A DNA stretch of 64,000 bases from Palsa-295 sp963781105 (GTDB lineage Bacteria; Acidobacteriota; Terriglobia; Acidiferrales; UBA7541): contig CAWAED010000001.1 of the NCBI GenBank assembly GCA_963781105.1, forward strand, positions 62,001 through 126,000, written 5' to 3'. The notes under the pieces are model-generated. The model did not search any database and had not been told where the DNA came from. It was given only the letters and a program-made list of their open reading frames with translations. A program made the translations under genes and the position numbers. The first letter of the stretch is position 1, and each line of letters starts with the position of its first letter. This document shows positions 7,966 through 16,203 of the stretch, one piece after another.

Positions 7966-9087
7966 TCCTTTGACGATGACCTTCTGAAAGGCGCCCCGCA
8001 ACCACGCCACAATCTCGGCTCCATGCCCTTTAGCCCGCGTCCGCGCCAGCGATAACAAAACCATCGTTGCCGTAATAATCAAAAATCCCAGCGTAGCCAT
8101 CGGAATCGTCTGCATGTTCTTCTGCAAAATCGAAAATCGCCCGTACACGAACTCGATGTGCACCCAATAAACCAAAAGCGAAGTCTGCCCCATTTGCACC
8201 ATGGGGCTAAACGGAATCCGTGAAATCACCCAGCGGCACCACCAATAGCTCACGGGAAACAAAATCAACATGAGGCCCACCCGCGCGAGAAAAAAGTTAG
8301 GACTGGTGTGCCAGTAATCGTACGCAGAAAACATCTGCGCAGGCCGCGCATCCAGCCAGCCCGCAAGATAAAACATCGCAACGCCCGCCGCGCCCAATAA
8401 ACCAACTGCCTGAGCGACATTCCGCGACGCCCAATCGCCAAAAAGAAAAAATCCCAAGGCCAGCCCCGCAAACGTAAACCCAGCCCACGGAAAAACCGGA
8501 AACAACCAAGGCTGTGGCGCATTCAGCGTGTGCACGCCGTTGATGTAAGACTCGAGGTACCAAGGCAGCCAACTCGGCCGCCACGTCGTGTATAGCGCCG
8601 GCGTAGCCAATGCGATTACCGCGGCCGCTGCCAGAGCAAGAGCGATGTTCGCAGCGCGCGATTGCGCCAATCGACAAACAATCGCCACCAGCACGATCGA
8701 AACCCCGATCGTGTTCAAAATGTCGACGCGCAGCAGGTCGGTCCACGGCGCCCAGGGCAGCCCCAACAAATATTCCTGCAAACGGAAAAGATAGCCCAGC
8801 GCCAGAATTTCCAGGCCCCGCAAAATCATCATCCGCATGATCTGGTTTGGCGCAATCCCCTTCTTCCGCGATTTGTCCGTCACCAGCGCGCAGGAAACCC
8901 CGGCAAGAAAAAGAAAAAGTGGCGCAGGCAGCGTCCCGCTAAGCTGCGACCACTTAAAGAAAGGCGTGGCCCGCGCCGAAGCATTCAGCCAAGAATCGTA
9001 CGAATGCACCTCAAACATCATCACGCAGGCAAACCCGCGCAGCCAGTCAATGTAAGCTAGTCGTCCCTGTTTGGAAGGCGCCACCAT
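7942..9087 (-). CDS. Multi-pass membrane acyltransferase-like protein (DUF1624/HGSNAT type)
   Basis: The 381-residue protein has about ten hydrophobic segments. It opens with LAYIDWLRGFACVMMFEVHSYDSW, the R(x)xDxxRG-type start of heparan-alpha-glucosaminide N-acetyltransferase/YeiB-like and acyltransferase-3 proteins, followed by PAPLFLFLAGVSCAL. It probably moves an acyl group across or onto a surface glycan; the substrate is unknown. The ATG at 9087 was preferred over a TTG at 9141, which adds only 18 poorly conserved residues. The last residues (NTEGTE) come from a dispersed repeat, so the native C-terminus was probably shorter. Confidence 0.8.
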   Translation of the reverse strand: MVAPSKQGRLAYIDWLRGFACVMMFEVHSYDSWLNASARATPFFKWSQLSGTLPAPLFLFLAGVSCALVTDKSRKKGIAPNQIMRMMILRGLEILALGYLFRLQEYLLGLPWAPWTDLLRVDILNTIGVSIVLVAIVCRLAQSRAANIALALAAAAVIALATPALYTTWRPSWLPWYLESYINGVHTLNAPQPWLFPVFPWAGFTFAGLALGFFLFGDWASRNVAQAVGLLGAAGVAMFYLAGWLDARPAQMFSAYDYWHTSPNFFLARVGLMLILFPVSYWWCRWVISRIPFSPMVQMGQTSLLVYWVHIEFVYGRFSILQKNMQTIPMATLGFLIITATMVLLSLARTRAKGHGAEIVAWLRGAFQKVIVKGLNTEGTE

Positions 9088-9197
9088 GCGGTTTTGAGCC
9101 ACACCAGAATCGCACAAGTATCGCCACACCGAAACTCTCAAGTTCGCGAGACGGACTCGCTTCGCGAACGCCCAACAGTTCAGTAAAATCCTTCGCG

Positions 9198-10178
9198 ATG
9201 CCCGCCAACTCTAAATCCTGGCAAATGAATCTGCCAACCGCCGCTGGCATCTGGGCCGCGATCGTCATCCTCGCTGGATTTTTCGGGATGCGTCTCGGTT
9301 ACGGAGGCCGCGCATTCGCGCTGGCGCTGGGCGTCGCGGCTGTGCTCTTCGCCTTTGAATTATTTCTCGCGTCTCCCAACGTCCTGGAACAAGCCCGCCA
9401 ATCGCTCGGCGAACACGGCGGCGTTCTCGCGCCGCTGATCCCGCTCTTCGCCGTGCTGATTTACACCATCGGCGTAACGACGAATTGGAAAATGGCGCTG
9501 ATCGGCGCCGCGTACGCGGTGCTGCCTGCGCGATTAGTCGCGAGCAGCGCCGGCAAGCCACCCGGCACGTGGGCGGATTATGCCGCCGTGATCATCGTCT
9601 GGCTCCCGGTCGAATTCCGCTGGATGTACCGCCTGTTCCCCTACCCCACGCAATTGACGCACACGCTCACCATCCTTCTAGCCCTCAGCACGGGAGTCGC
9701 CGCCTTCGTCTTGCTGCGCCGCATGGAAGGAATCGGCTACGCCATCGAATGGCGCCGCGGCTTCGCAGGAAACGTGCTCATCCGCTTCGGCATTTTCGCC
9801 GCGATCGCCGTAGCCATCGGCATCCGCATCGGCTTCCTCACCTACGACCCGTCGGCCGCGCGCCTGCGTTCCCTGCCCCTTACCATAATCGGAATTTTAT
9901 TTTTCACAGCGTGGCCCGAGGAATTTCTCTTTCGCGGGATCCTGCAGAATCTTTTTCAGCACACCTTCAAAAATCAGTGGGCCGGCTTGATCCTGGCCTC
10001 GGTAATCTTCGGCCTGTCGCACATCTTCCACGCGCCCTACCCCAACTGGAAATACGTAGCCCTAGCCACGATCGCCGGCCTCTTCTACGGCCACACCTGG
10101 ATGAAAACGAAATCCCTATTTCCAGCCGCACTAGTCCACGCGCTGGTTGACATCCTCTGGCACGTACTATTCAGGTGA
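9198..10178 (+). CDS. CPBP-family intramembrane metalloprotease (CAAX protease-like)
   Basis: The 326-residue protein is largely hydrophobic with about eight membrane segments. The C-terminal CPBP/Abi domain (about residues 220-325) has the EEFLFRGILQNLF motif (EExxxR), the second motif FGLSHIFHAPY and a third histidine/aspartate pair in ALVHALVDILWH, all expected for Rce1-like glutamyl/metalloproteases. The target is unknown. No strong ribosome site precedes the ATG. A perfect palindrome of family R1 lies directly downstream. Confidence 0.88.
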   Translation: MPANSKSWQMNLPTAAGIWAAIVILAGFFGMRLGYGGRAFALALGVAAVLFAFELFLASPNVLEQARQSLGEHGGVLAPLIPLFAVLIYTIGVTTNWKMALIGAAYAVLPARLVASSAGKPPGTWADYAAVIIVWLPVEFRWMYRLFPYPTQLTHTLTILLALSTGVAAFVLLRRMEGIGYAIEWRRGFAGNVLIRFGIFAAIAVAIGIRIGFLTYDPSAARLRSLPLTIIGILFFTAWPEEFLFRGILQNLFQHTFKNQWAGLILASVIFGLSHIFHAPYPNWKYVALATIAGLFYGHTWMKTKSLFPAALVHALVDILWHVLFR

Positions 10179-10187
10179 ATTTGATTT

Positions 10188-10215
10188 TGTAGCGGCGTCC
10201 GCCGTGGCGGACGCC
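10188..10215. repeat. TGTAGCGGC palindromic repeat (family R1)
   Basis: TGTAGC is followed by GGCGTCCGCC-GT-GGCGGACGCC, a perfect 10-bp-arm palindrome. It is one of a family whose stem sequence varies while TGTAGCG is kept. Other copies: 13174, 16069, 24180, 25856, 30030, 37506 and 62774. Confidence 0.85.
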
Positions 10216-10267
10216 ATCAAGGTCACGGCAACCATCCCTATCTTACCGAGTTGTAGAAGTCGAGGGT

Positions 10268-10355
10268 GTCATCCCGAGCGCAGCGAGGGATCTGCTTTTT
10301 GTTCGAGCGTCAGAAAAAAGCAGATTCCTCGGGCGGACTTCGCCTTCGGAATGAC
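10268..10355. repeat. 88-bp imperfect inverted repeat, complete R2 element
   Basis: The copy starts GTCATCCCGAGCG and ends CGGAATGAC. Both halves carry the R2 consensus in opposite orientation, with GGATCTGCTTTTT facing AAAAAAGCAGATTCC around a short loop (about 10308-10314). Other R2 copies in the window are single halves. The whole can form a long stem. Confidence 0.85.
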
Positions 10356-10439
10356 AATCTCGCTTGTTGGGTTACAGTGCGGAGGGTTGGAGACAGCGAC
10401 TTCGCGGCGGCACACGCGCCCGCAGTAACGTCGTGCTAC

Positions 10440-11216
10440 TTACCTCACCACGCCCTGCAACGGACTCGACGCCGCCGCATACAATTTCTTCTCAATCCGT
10501 CCGGCCAAAAACGCCTTCCGTCCTGCATCCACGGCCGATCCCATCGCCTCGGCCATCAGCACGGAATCCTGCGCCTCGGCAATCGCGGTGTTCATCAACA
10601 CGCCATCCGCTCCCAATTCCATCGCCAACGCCGCGTCCGAAGCCGTCCCCACGCCCGCGTCCACAATCAAAGGAACTTCCGTAATCCGCTCGCGCAAAAT
10701 CCGCAAATTCGCGACATTCTGAATGCCCATGCCGGAACCAATCGGCGCACCCAAAGGCATCACCGCGGCCGCGCCAGCATCGATCAATTTCCGCGCCGCA
10801 ATCAAATCGTCATTGGTATAAGGCAGTACGATGAACCCTTCCGCCACTAATGTCTTCGTCGCGCTGATCAATTGCTCCGTATCCGGAAATAAAGTCTGCT
10901 GGTCGCCGATCACTTCCAGTTTCACCCATTCTGATAAACCGACTTCGCGCCCCAGCCGCGCCGTGCGCACCGCTTCATCCGCCGTGTAACATCCCGCGGT
11001 ATTCGGCAAAATAAAAAAATTCTTGCGGTCAATGTAGTCGAGCAGCGATTCCTTCGATTTGTCCGTAAGATTCACGCGCCGCACCGCCACGGTCACCATG
11101 TCCGCGCCGGACGCCTCGTGCGCGCGCCGCATTTCCGCAAAGCTGCGGTATTTCCCCGTCCCCACGATCAGCCGCGAATTAAACGTGCGGCCGGCAATTG
11201 TCAGTTGGTCAGGCAT
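10440..11216 (-). CDS. thiG: Thiazole synthase ThiG
   Basis: ThiG forms the thiazole phosphate of thiamine from deoxyxylulose phosphate, ThiS thiocarboxylate and dehydroglycine. The 258-residue protein matches the family throughout: LTIAGRTFNSRLIVGTGKY, NTAGCYTADEAVRTARL, WVKLEVIGD with the Schiff-base lysine, PLGAPIGSGMGIQN and VDAGVGTASDAALAMELGADGVLMNTAIA. I chose the ATG at 11216 because GGGAG lies 6 nt upstream; a GTG at 11228 is possible. No thiS, thiF, thiH or thiO gene is adjacent, so its partners are encoded elsewhere. Confidence 0.96.
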   Translation of the reverse strand: MPDQLTIAGRTFNSRLIVGTGKYRSFAEMRRAHEASGADMVTVAVRRVNLTDKSKESLLDYIDRKNFFILPNTAGCYTADEAVRTARLGREVGLSEWVKLEVIGDQQTLFPDTEQLISATKTLVAEGFIVLPYTNDDLIAARKLIDAGAAAVMPLGAPIGSGMGIQNVANLRILRERITEVPLIVDAGVGTASDAALAMELGADGVLMNTAIAEAQDSVLMAEAMGSAVDAGRKAFLAGRIEKKLYAAASSPLQGVVR

Positions 11217-11262
11217 GGATACTCCCACAATTCATTGTAACGCCGCGCAGCACCGTCCGGTT

Positions 11263-13074
11263 TCAAGCCAGATGCTGCGGCCGCGGCTCTTCCACATCCG
11301 CATAAAGCCGCGCAATCAAATCCTGATAACGCTGCTCGATCACGCGCCGCTTCATTTTCAGTGTGTAAGTCAATTCGCCGCTCGCATACGTGAAGTCCTG
11401 CTCGAGCAAGGCAAAACGCTTCGGCTTCTCGTACTGCGCCAGCGAAGCCGTCAGCCGTTCCACTTCCCGCGAAATCAAATCGCGCAGCCAAGGGTCCGCA
11501 ATCGCCTGCGACGGCCCCACATAGTCGTGACCCTGCTTTTTCGCTTCGGTCTCGATCGCCGCAAAATTCACCACGATCAACACCGATACAAATTTCCGTT
11601 TGTCGCCTACCACAATTGCATTCGTGATGTAAGGGCAAGTCTTCAGCAAATTTTCAATCGGCGCGGGCGCGACGAACTTCCCCGCCGCCGTCTTCAACAA
11701 TTCTTTCTTGCGGTCGGTAATGATCAGATAGCCGTCTTGATCAATTCTTCCAATGTCTCCGGTGCGGAACCAGCCATCTTCGCTCAATACTTCGCGCGTC
11801 GCATCCGGCTTACGGTAATAGCCCTGCATCACGTTCGGCCCCTTCGCCAAAATCTCGCCATCTTCCGCGATGCGCAGCTCGACTTGCGGGATCGGACGCC
11901 CCACCGTCCCTACCTTATTCGCGTTCGGCACGTTCGCAGTAAGCACCGGAGCCGTCTCCGTCAATCCGTATCCCTGATACACCGGCACGTTCAAACACCA
12001 GAAAAATTCCGCCAGTTCCGGCGCGAGCGGCGCTCCGCCTGAACAGAACGACCGAATCCGCCCGCCCAATCCCGCGCGAATTTTCGAATATACCAATCGG
12101 TCCGCAACGCTCCAGCGCAATTTCAAGCCAGCCGAGGCGTCCTTTCCATAAGCGCGCCATGGCACAGACTCCGCAGCCACATGCAGCGCCCAATCGAAAA
12201 TCTTGCGCTTCAACCCAGTCTCGTGATGCCCCTTGTCGAGAATGTTTGTGTACATCTTCTCGAAGAATCGCGGCACCGCAGCCGAAGTCGTCGGATGCAC
12301 CTCAAGCATCGCCTGCGCCACTTCTTCAATCGCCGCCAGATACGCAATCGAAACGCCGCGAAATAAATAAGCGTAGCCCACGGTCCGCTCGTACACGTGC
12401 GCCAGCGGCAAAAATTCCAGCGCGACGTCTCCCGGTAAAAACTCATACGCCTTGATCGAGTCAATCGCATTCGAACTCAAGTTCGAATGGTTCAGCATCA
12501 CGCCTTTCGGTTCGCCAGTTGTCCCGGAAGTGTAAATAATTGTCGCCAGTTGGCCGCCGACAACCTCCGCCGAACGTCGCCGGTACTCCGCCACATCGGA
12601 GTCTTTCGCCGCCGCAATCAAAGTTTCGTAACGCAGAATATCGCCGCGCAAATCCGCAGGCGGCGCCACCGAAATCACGTGTTCGAGCGCCGGCATGCGC
12701 TCGCGCGCCTCCGCAATTTTCCGCGCCTGCGCCTCTCCCGCTGTAAACACGACGCGCGCGCCCGAATCGTTCAGGATGTAAACCAGCCGCTCCACGGATT
12801 CGTTGAAATAAACCGGCACGCTAGCCGCGCCCAACCCCGTAATCGCGAAATCCGCCACATGCCATTCCGGGCAGTTCGGTGCAAATAATCCAACCCGGTC
12901 GCCGGTCTTGATTCCCAGTTCGCGCAGCGCTTTCGATAATCCCGCCACGCGCCGCAGCATTTCCTTTGCGGACGTGGATTCCCAACCGCCAGCCGCCTTG
13001 TATATCTGTGCCTTAGGGTTTGCGTCGCGATCAACTGCGTCGAGGAAAAGTTTGTTCAGCGAGGAGTAGTCCAT
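11263..13074 (-). CDS. Long-chain fatty acid-CoA ligase (AMP-forming)
   Basis: Adenylate-forming enzyme of 603 residues, FadD15/FAA1 subtype. The ATP-binding loop TIIYTSGTTGEPKGVMLNHSN is at about residues 175-195, the PRFFEKMYTNI linker near 264, the YQGYGLTETAPV motif around 365-377, and GWFRTGDIGRIDQDGYLIITDRKKELLKTAAGKFVAP at about 440-476. It activates long-chain fatty acids to acyl-CoA at the membrane face. The start at 13074 is set by AGGAG 6 nt upstream; the longer frame to 13218 has no family match. It lies 46 nt beyond thiG on the same strand, with no functional link evident. Confidence 0.94.
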   Translation of the reverse strand: MDYSSLNKLFLDAVDRDANPKAQIYKAAGGWESTSAKEMLRRVAGLSKALRELGIKTGDRVGLFAPNCPEWHVADFAITGLGAASVPVYFNESVERLVYILNDSGARVVFTAGEAQARKIAEARERMPALEHVISVAPPADLRGDILRYETLIAAAKDSDVAEYRRRSAEVVGGQLATIIYTSGTTGEPKGVMLNHSNLSSNAIDSIKAYEFLPGDVALEFLPLAHVYERTVGYAYLFRGVSIAYLAAIEEVAQAMLEVHPTTSAAVPRFFEKMYTNILDKGHHETGLKRKIFDWALHVAAESVPWRAYGKDASAGLKLRWSVADRLVYSKIRAGLGGRIRSFCSGGAPLAPELAEFFWCLNVPVYQGYGLTETAPVLTANVPNANKVGTVGRPIPQVELRIAEDGEILAKGPNVMQGYYRKPDATREVLSEDGWFRTGDIGRIDQDGYLIITDRKKELLKTAAGKFVAPAPIENLLKTCPYITNAIVVGDKRKFVSVLIVVNFAAIETEAKKQGHDYVGPSQAIADPWLRDLISREVERLTASLAQYEKPKRFALLEQDFTYASGELTYTLKMKRRVIEQRYQDLIARLYADVEEPRPQHLA

Positions 13075-13173
13075 GTGCGCTCCTGCAACTCTAACGTATA
13101 GGAATCCCCCACGCAACGCGCTAAGGCTGTCTCCGCTCGCAACAACGAAATGGATCGGCGACGCCGGGGTTTG

Positions 13174-13212
13174 TGTAGCGGCCGCTGTGTCCCGTGCGTT
13201 TCGGGACGCAGC
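13174..13212. repeat. R1 palindrome, divergent stem
   Basis: TGTAGCG is followed by GCTGTGTCCCG and its near-complement CGGGACGCAGC, separated by 7 bp. It sits in the divergent region between the acyl-CoA ligase and hutU genes. Confidence 0.7.
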
Positions 13213-13317
13213 GGGCATCTTTCTTTGGTTTATGTTTTATTCCGATGTTCTGTTCCAATGTTTCGTTCTTCGCCCTCTCCGTGCGTCTGCGCTAAGATAG
13301 CGACGGGAGAAAAGCAA

Positions 13318-14994
13318 ATGTCCAAGCTAGCCACCGAAGAAGCCGCTGGCTACCAACCGGTGCGCGCGCCGCGCGGCTCGACTCTATCCTGCAAGGGCTG
13401 GCAGCAGGAAGCCGCCCTGCGCATGTTGATGAACAACCTCGATCCGGAAGTCGCCGAAAAGCCGGAAGACTTGATCATCTACGGCGGCCGCGGCAAGGCC
13501 GCTCGCAACTGGAATGCCTACCACGCCATCGTTGCCTCGCTCCGTTCGCTCGAAAATGACGAAACTCTTCTGGTCCAATCCGGCAAGCCCGTCGGAATTT
13601 TTCGCACGCACTCTTACGCTCCGCGCGTTCTCATCGCCAATTCGAATCTCGTCGGCCACTGGAGCGACTGGAAAAATTTCGACGAGCTCGATCGCGCCGG
13701 CCTGATGATGTATGGCCAAATGACCGCCGGCAGCTGGATTTACATCGGCTCGCAAGGCATTTTGCAAGGCACCTACGAAACTTTCGCCGCCGCGGCCCGC
13801 CAGCATTTTGGCGGCGACCTCGCCGGAAAATTAGTCGTGAGCGGCGGCATGGGCGGCATGGGCGGCGCGCAACCTCTCGCCGCAACTCTAAACGGCGCGG
13901 CATTTCTCGGAATTGACGTTGACCCCGAACGCATCAAGCGCCGCGTGAAAACGGGCTACTGCGACGTGATGGTCAACGACCTCGACGAAGCGCTGCGCAT
14001 CCTGAAAAACGCCGTGCGCAAAAAAGAAGCCACTTCCGTCGGCCTCGTCGGCAATTGCGCCGACGTGATTCCCGAACTCGCTCGCCGCGGCATCCTTCCC
14101 GATCTGCTTACCGATCAAACCAGCGCGCACGATCCCATCGGCGGTTACATCGCGCAAGGTCTGAACGTCGAACAAGCCGCCGAGCTTCGCAAGAAAGACC
14201 CCGCAACCTACGAAAAGCGGTCGCTCGATTCCATCGCGCGCCACGTCGAAGCCATGCTCGCGCTGCAAAAAATGGGCGCGGTCACTTTCGACTACGGAAA
14301 TAACATTCGTACCTTCGCGTTTCAGCAAGGTGTGAAAAACGCCTACGATTTCCCCGGCTTCGTGCCCGCTTACATTCGCCCGCTTTTCTGCGAAGGCCGT
14401 GGCCCGTTTCGCTGGGCCGCGCTTTCCGGCGCGCCCTCGGACATTCATCGCACCGACCAGCTCGTCCTCGAAATGTTCCCGCACGACGAAATTCTCTCGC
14501 GCTGGATCAAACTCGCCCAGAAGCGCGTGCGTTTTCAGGGTCTGCCCGCGCGCATCTGCTGGCTCGGGTACGGCGAACGCGATCGCTTCGGCGTCGCGCT
14601 CAACGAGCTTGTCGCGCGCGGCGAGCTGAAAGGCCCTATCGTCATCGGCCGCGACCATCTTGATTGCGGCTCGGTCGCTTCGCCCTACCGCGAAACCGAA
14701 AAAATGAAAGACGGCTCGGACGCCGTCGCCGATTGGCCGCTGCTCAATGCGCTGCTCAATACCGCCAGCGGCGCCAGTTGGGTCTCGATTCACAATGGCG
14801 GCGGAGTTGGCATCGGCTACTCGCTGCACGCGGGGCAAGTCACAGTCGCCGACGGCTCAAAAGAAATGGGCGAGCGCATCCAGCGCGTGCTCACGAATGA
14901 TCCTGGAATCGGCGTAGCCCGCCACGTAGACGCCGGCTACGAAGAAGCCATCCAATTCGCGAAAAAGTCCGGTGTAAAAATCCCGATGCCGTAG
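13318..14994 (+). CDS. hutU: Urocanate hydratase
   Basis: Second enzyme of histidine degradation, converting urocanate to imidazolonepropionate with tightly bound NAD+. The 558-residue protein has the usual length. Visible are YGGRGKAARNW, the nucleotide-binding glycine run SGGMGGMGGAQP (about 182-193), the active-site cysteine context IRPLFCEGRGPFRWAALSG (about 353-371) and DHLDCGSVASPYRETEKM. The ATG at 13318 follows GGGAGA by 8 nt; the frame extends upstream to 13150 only through a repeat. The other hut genes follow on the same strand. Confidence 0.96.
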   Translation: MSKLATEEAAGYQPVRAPRGSTLSCKGWQQEAALRMLMNNLDPEVAEKPEDLIIYGGRGKAARNWNAYHAIVASLRSLENDETLLVQSGKPVGIFRTHSYAPRVLIANSNLVGHWSDWKNFDELDRAGLMMYGQMTAGSWIYIGSQGILQGTYETFAAAARQHFGGDLAGKLVVSGGMGGMGGAQPLAATLNGAAFLGIDVDPERIKRRVKTGYCDVMVNDLDEALRILKNAVRKKEATSVGLVGNCADVIPELARRGILPDLLTDQTSAHDPIGGYIAQGLNVEQAAELRKKDPATYEKRSLDSIARHVEAMLALQKMGAVTFDYGNNIRTFAFQQGVKNAYDFPGFVPAYIRPLFCEGRGPFRWAALSGAPSDIHRTDQLVLEMFPHDEILSRWIKLAQKRVRFQGLPARICWLGYGERDRFGVALNELVARGELKGPIVIGRDHLDCGSVASPYRETEKMKDGSDAVADWPLLNALLNTASGASWVSIHNGGGVGIGYSLHAGQVTVADGSKEMGERIQRVLTNDPGIGVARHVDAGYEEAIQFAKKSGVKIPMP

Positions 14995-15029
14995 CTTTTC
15001 TGGGAGTGCGGCGAATTGCGCCGCCTTTC

Positions 15030-15087
15030 GTCGTCATCCCGCCTGCCCTGACGCAGGAAGGGAGCGCAGCGAAGGATCTCTCTTCAG
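15030..15087. repeat. R2 repeat, interrupted copy
   Basis: GTCATCCC, then a roughly 20-bp insertion, then GGAGCGCAGCGAAGGATCTCTCTTC (15060-15085). It lies between hutU and the NmrA-like gene. The preceding GAGTGCGGCG..CGCCGCC (15005-15024) is a second short palindrome. Confidence 0.75.
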
Positions 15088-15111
15088 TCTTGCAATTATA
15101 AGGAGCAAACA

Positions 15112-16014
15112 ATGATCGTCATCACCGGCGCCACAGGAAACACCGGCAAGCCCGCAGTCGAAGCCCTCCTAGCCAAAGGCGAAAAAGTCCGCGTCCTCGG
15201 TCGTGACGGCATCAAACTCAAGCCGCTCGCGGACGCCGGCGCCGAGCCCTTCGTCGCCAACGTCGAAGACGCCGCGTCCCTCTCCAAAGCATTCGAGGGC
15301 GCCACTGCCGCGTATTTGGTCATCCCGCAAAATACGCACGTCGAAGATTTCCGCGCGTATCAAGAGCGTGTCACCGATGCCTACGCCTCCGCGGTCGCGA
15401 GTGCCCGCGTTCCCTACGTCGTCACTCTCAGTAGCACCGGCGCGCAACACTCCGAAAAAATCGGCCCCATCGTCGGCCTGCACAATTTGGAAACGAAACT
15501 CAATCGCATTCAAGGCCTCAATGTTCTACACATTCGTGCGGCTGATTTCATGGAAAATCTTCTCCTATATATTCAGCCCATCCGCACGATGGGCGTGCTC
15601 CCCGGCGGCTCGCCCGGAGACATGCCATTTTCGTGGATCGCCACGAAGGACGTCGGCAATTACGCAGCCGGCCGCCTGAGCGCCCGGGATTTTTCCGGCG
15701 TAAACGCGCAAGAGCTGGTCGGCCCGCGAGATATCGGCTTGAAGGAAGTCGCCTCGATCATTGGCAAATCCATCGGCAAGCCAACTCTCGGTTACACGCA
15801 GGTTCCTTTCATGATGCTGGAACCAGCCATGGTCCAGATCGGCATGCACAAGAAGACTGCGGCCCTAATCATCGAAATGATCAAAGCGAACAACGCTGGC
15901 ATGCGCACTGTCTCCGAGCCGCGCACGCCCAAAAACACAACCACTACAACGATGGAAGCGTTCGCCACCGAAGTCTTCGCGCCGGCGTACAAAGCGCAAG
16001 CCGCCAAAGCGTAG
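15112..16014 (+). CDS. NmrA/SDR-like NAD(P)-binding protein
   Basis: The 300-residue atypical short-chain dehydrogenase has the N-terminal dinucleotide motif MIVITGATGNTGKPAVEALLAKG, followed by VRVLGRD and YLVIPQ. ADFMENLLLYIQPIR is typical of the NmrA/azoreductase-like group. The YxxxK catalytic pair of classical SDRs is not evident, so it may be a redox sensor or quinone/azo reductase. AAGGAG lies 7 nt before the ATG. It sits between hutU and hutI, but no known step of histidine degradation needs it. Confidence 0.88.
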   Translation: MIVITGATGNTGKPAVEALLAKGEKVRVLGRDGIKLKPLADAGAEPFVANVEDAASLSKAFEGATAAYLVIPQNTHVEDFRAYQERVTDAYASAVASARVPYVVTLSSTGAQHSEKIGPIVGLHNLETKLNRIQGLNVLHIRAADFMENLLLYIQPIRTMGVLPGGSPGDMPFSWIATKDVGNYAAGRLSARDFSGVNAQELVGPRDIGLKEVASIIGKSIGKPTLGYTQVPFMMLEPAMVQIGMHKKTAALIIEMIKANNAGMRTVSEPRTPKNTTTTTMEAFATEVFAPAYKAQAAKA

Positions 16015-16068
16015 CGCCGACCTGGCTGTCGCTGGGCACGCATTCGGTCGGGTCTTTGCAATTGACTT

Positions 16069-16140
16069 TGTAGCGGCGCACTTCAGTGCGCCATCAATGT
16101 TGCCGCAACCACCAATTGCGGTCTGAAGACCGCCGCTACA
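16069..16140. repeat. 72-bp R1 doublet element, minus orientation
   Basis: The ends are TGTAGCGGC and GCCGCTACA. Inside are two palindromes, CGCACTTCAGTGCG and CGGTCTGAAGACCG, joined by a spacer containing TGCCGCAAC. The reverse complement aligns over its full length with the element at 62774-62846. Confidence 0.85.
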
Positions 16141-16203
16141 ACACTCCACAAATCCGCATAGCCAGTAGTCTTTCGGCCCTCCCGGCGTTAGTATCAATCG
16201 CCC

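Noticed and set aside
13150..13317. N-terminal extension of hutU
   Set aside because: The extension is translated from an R1 palindrome and R4 words; the ATG at 13318 has a good ribosome site and the family start.
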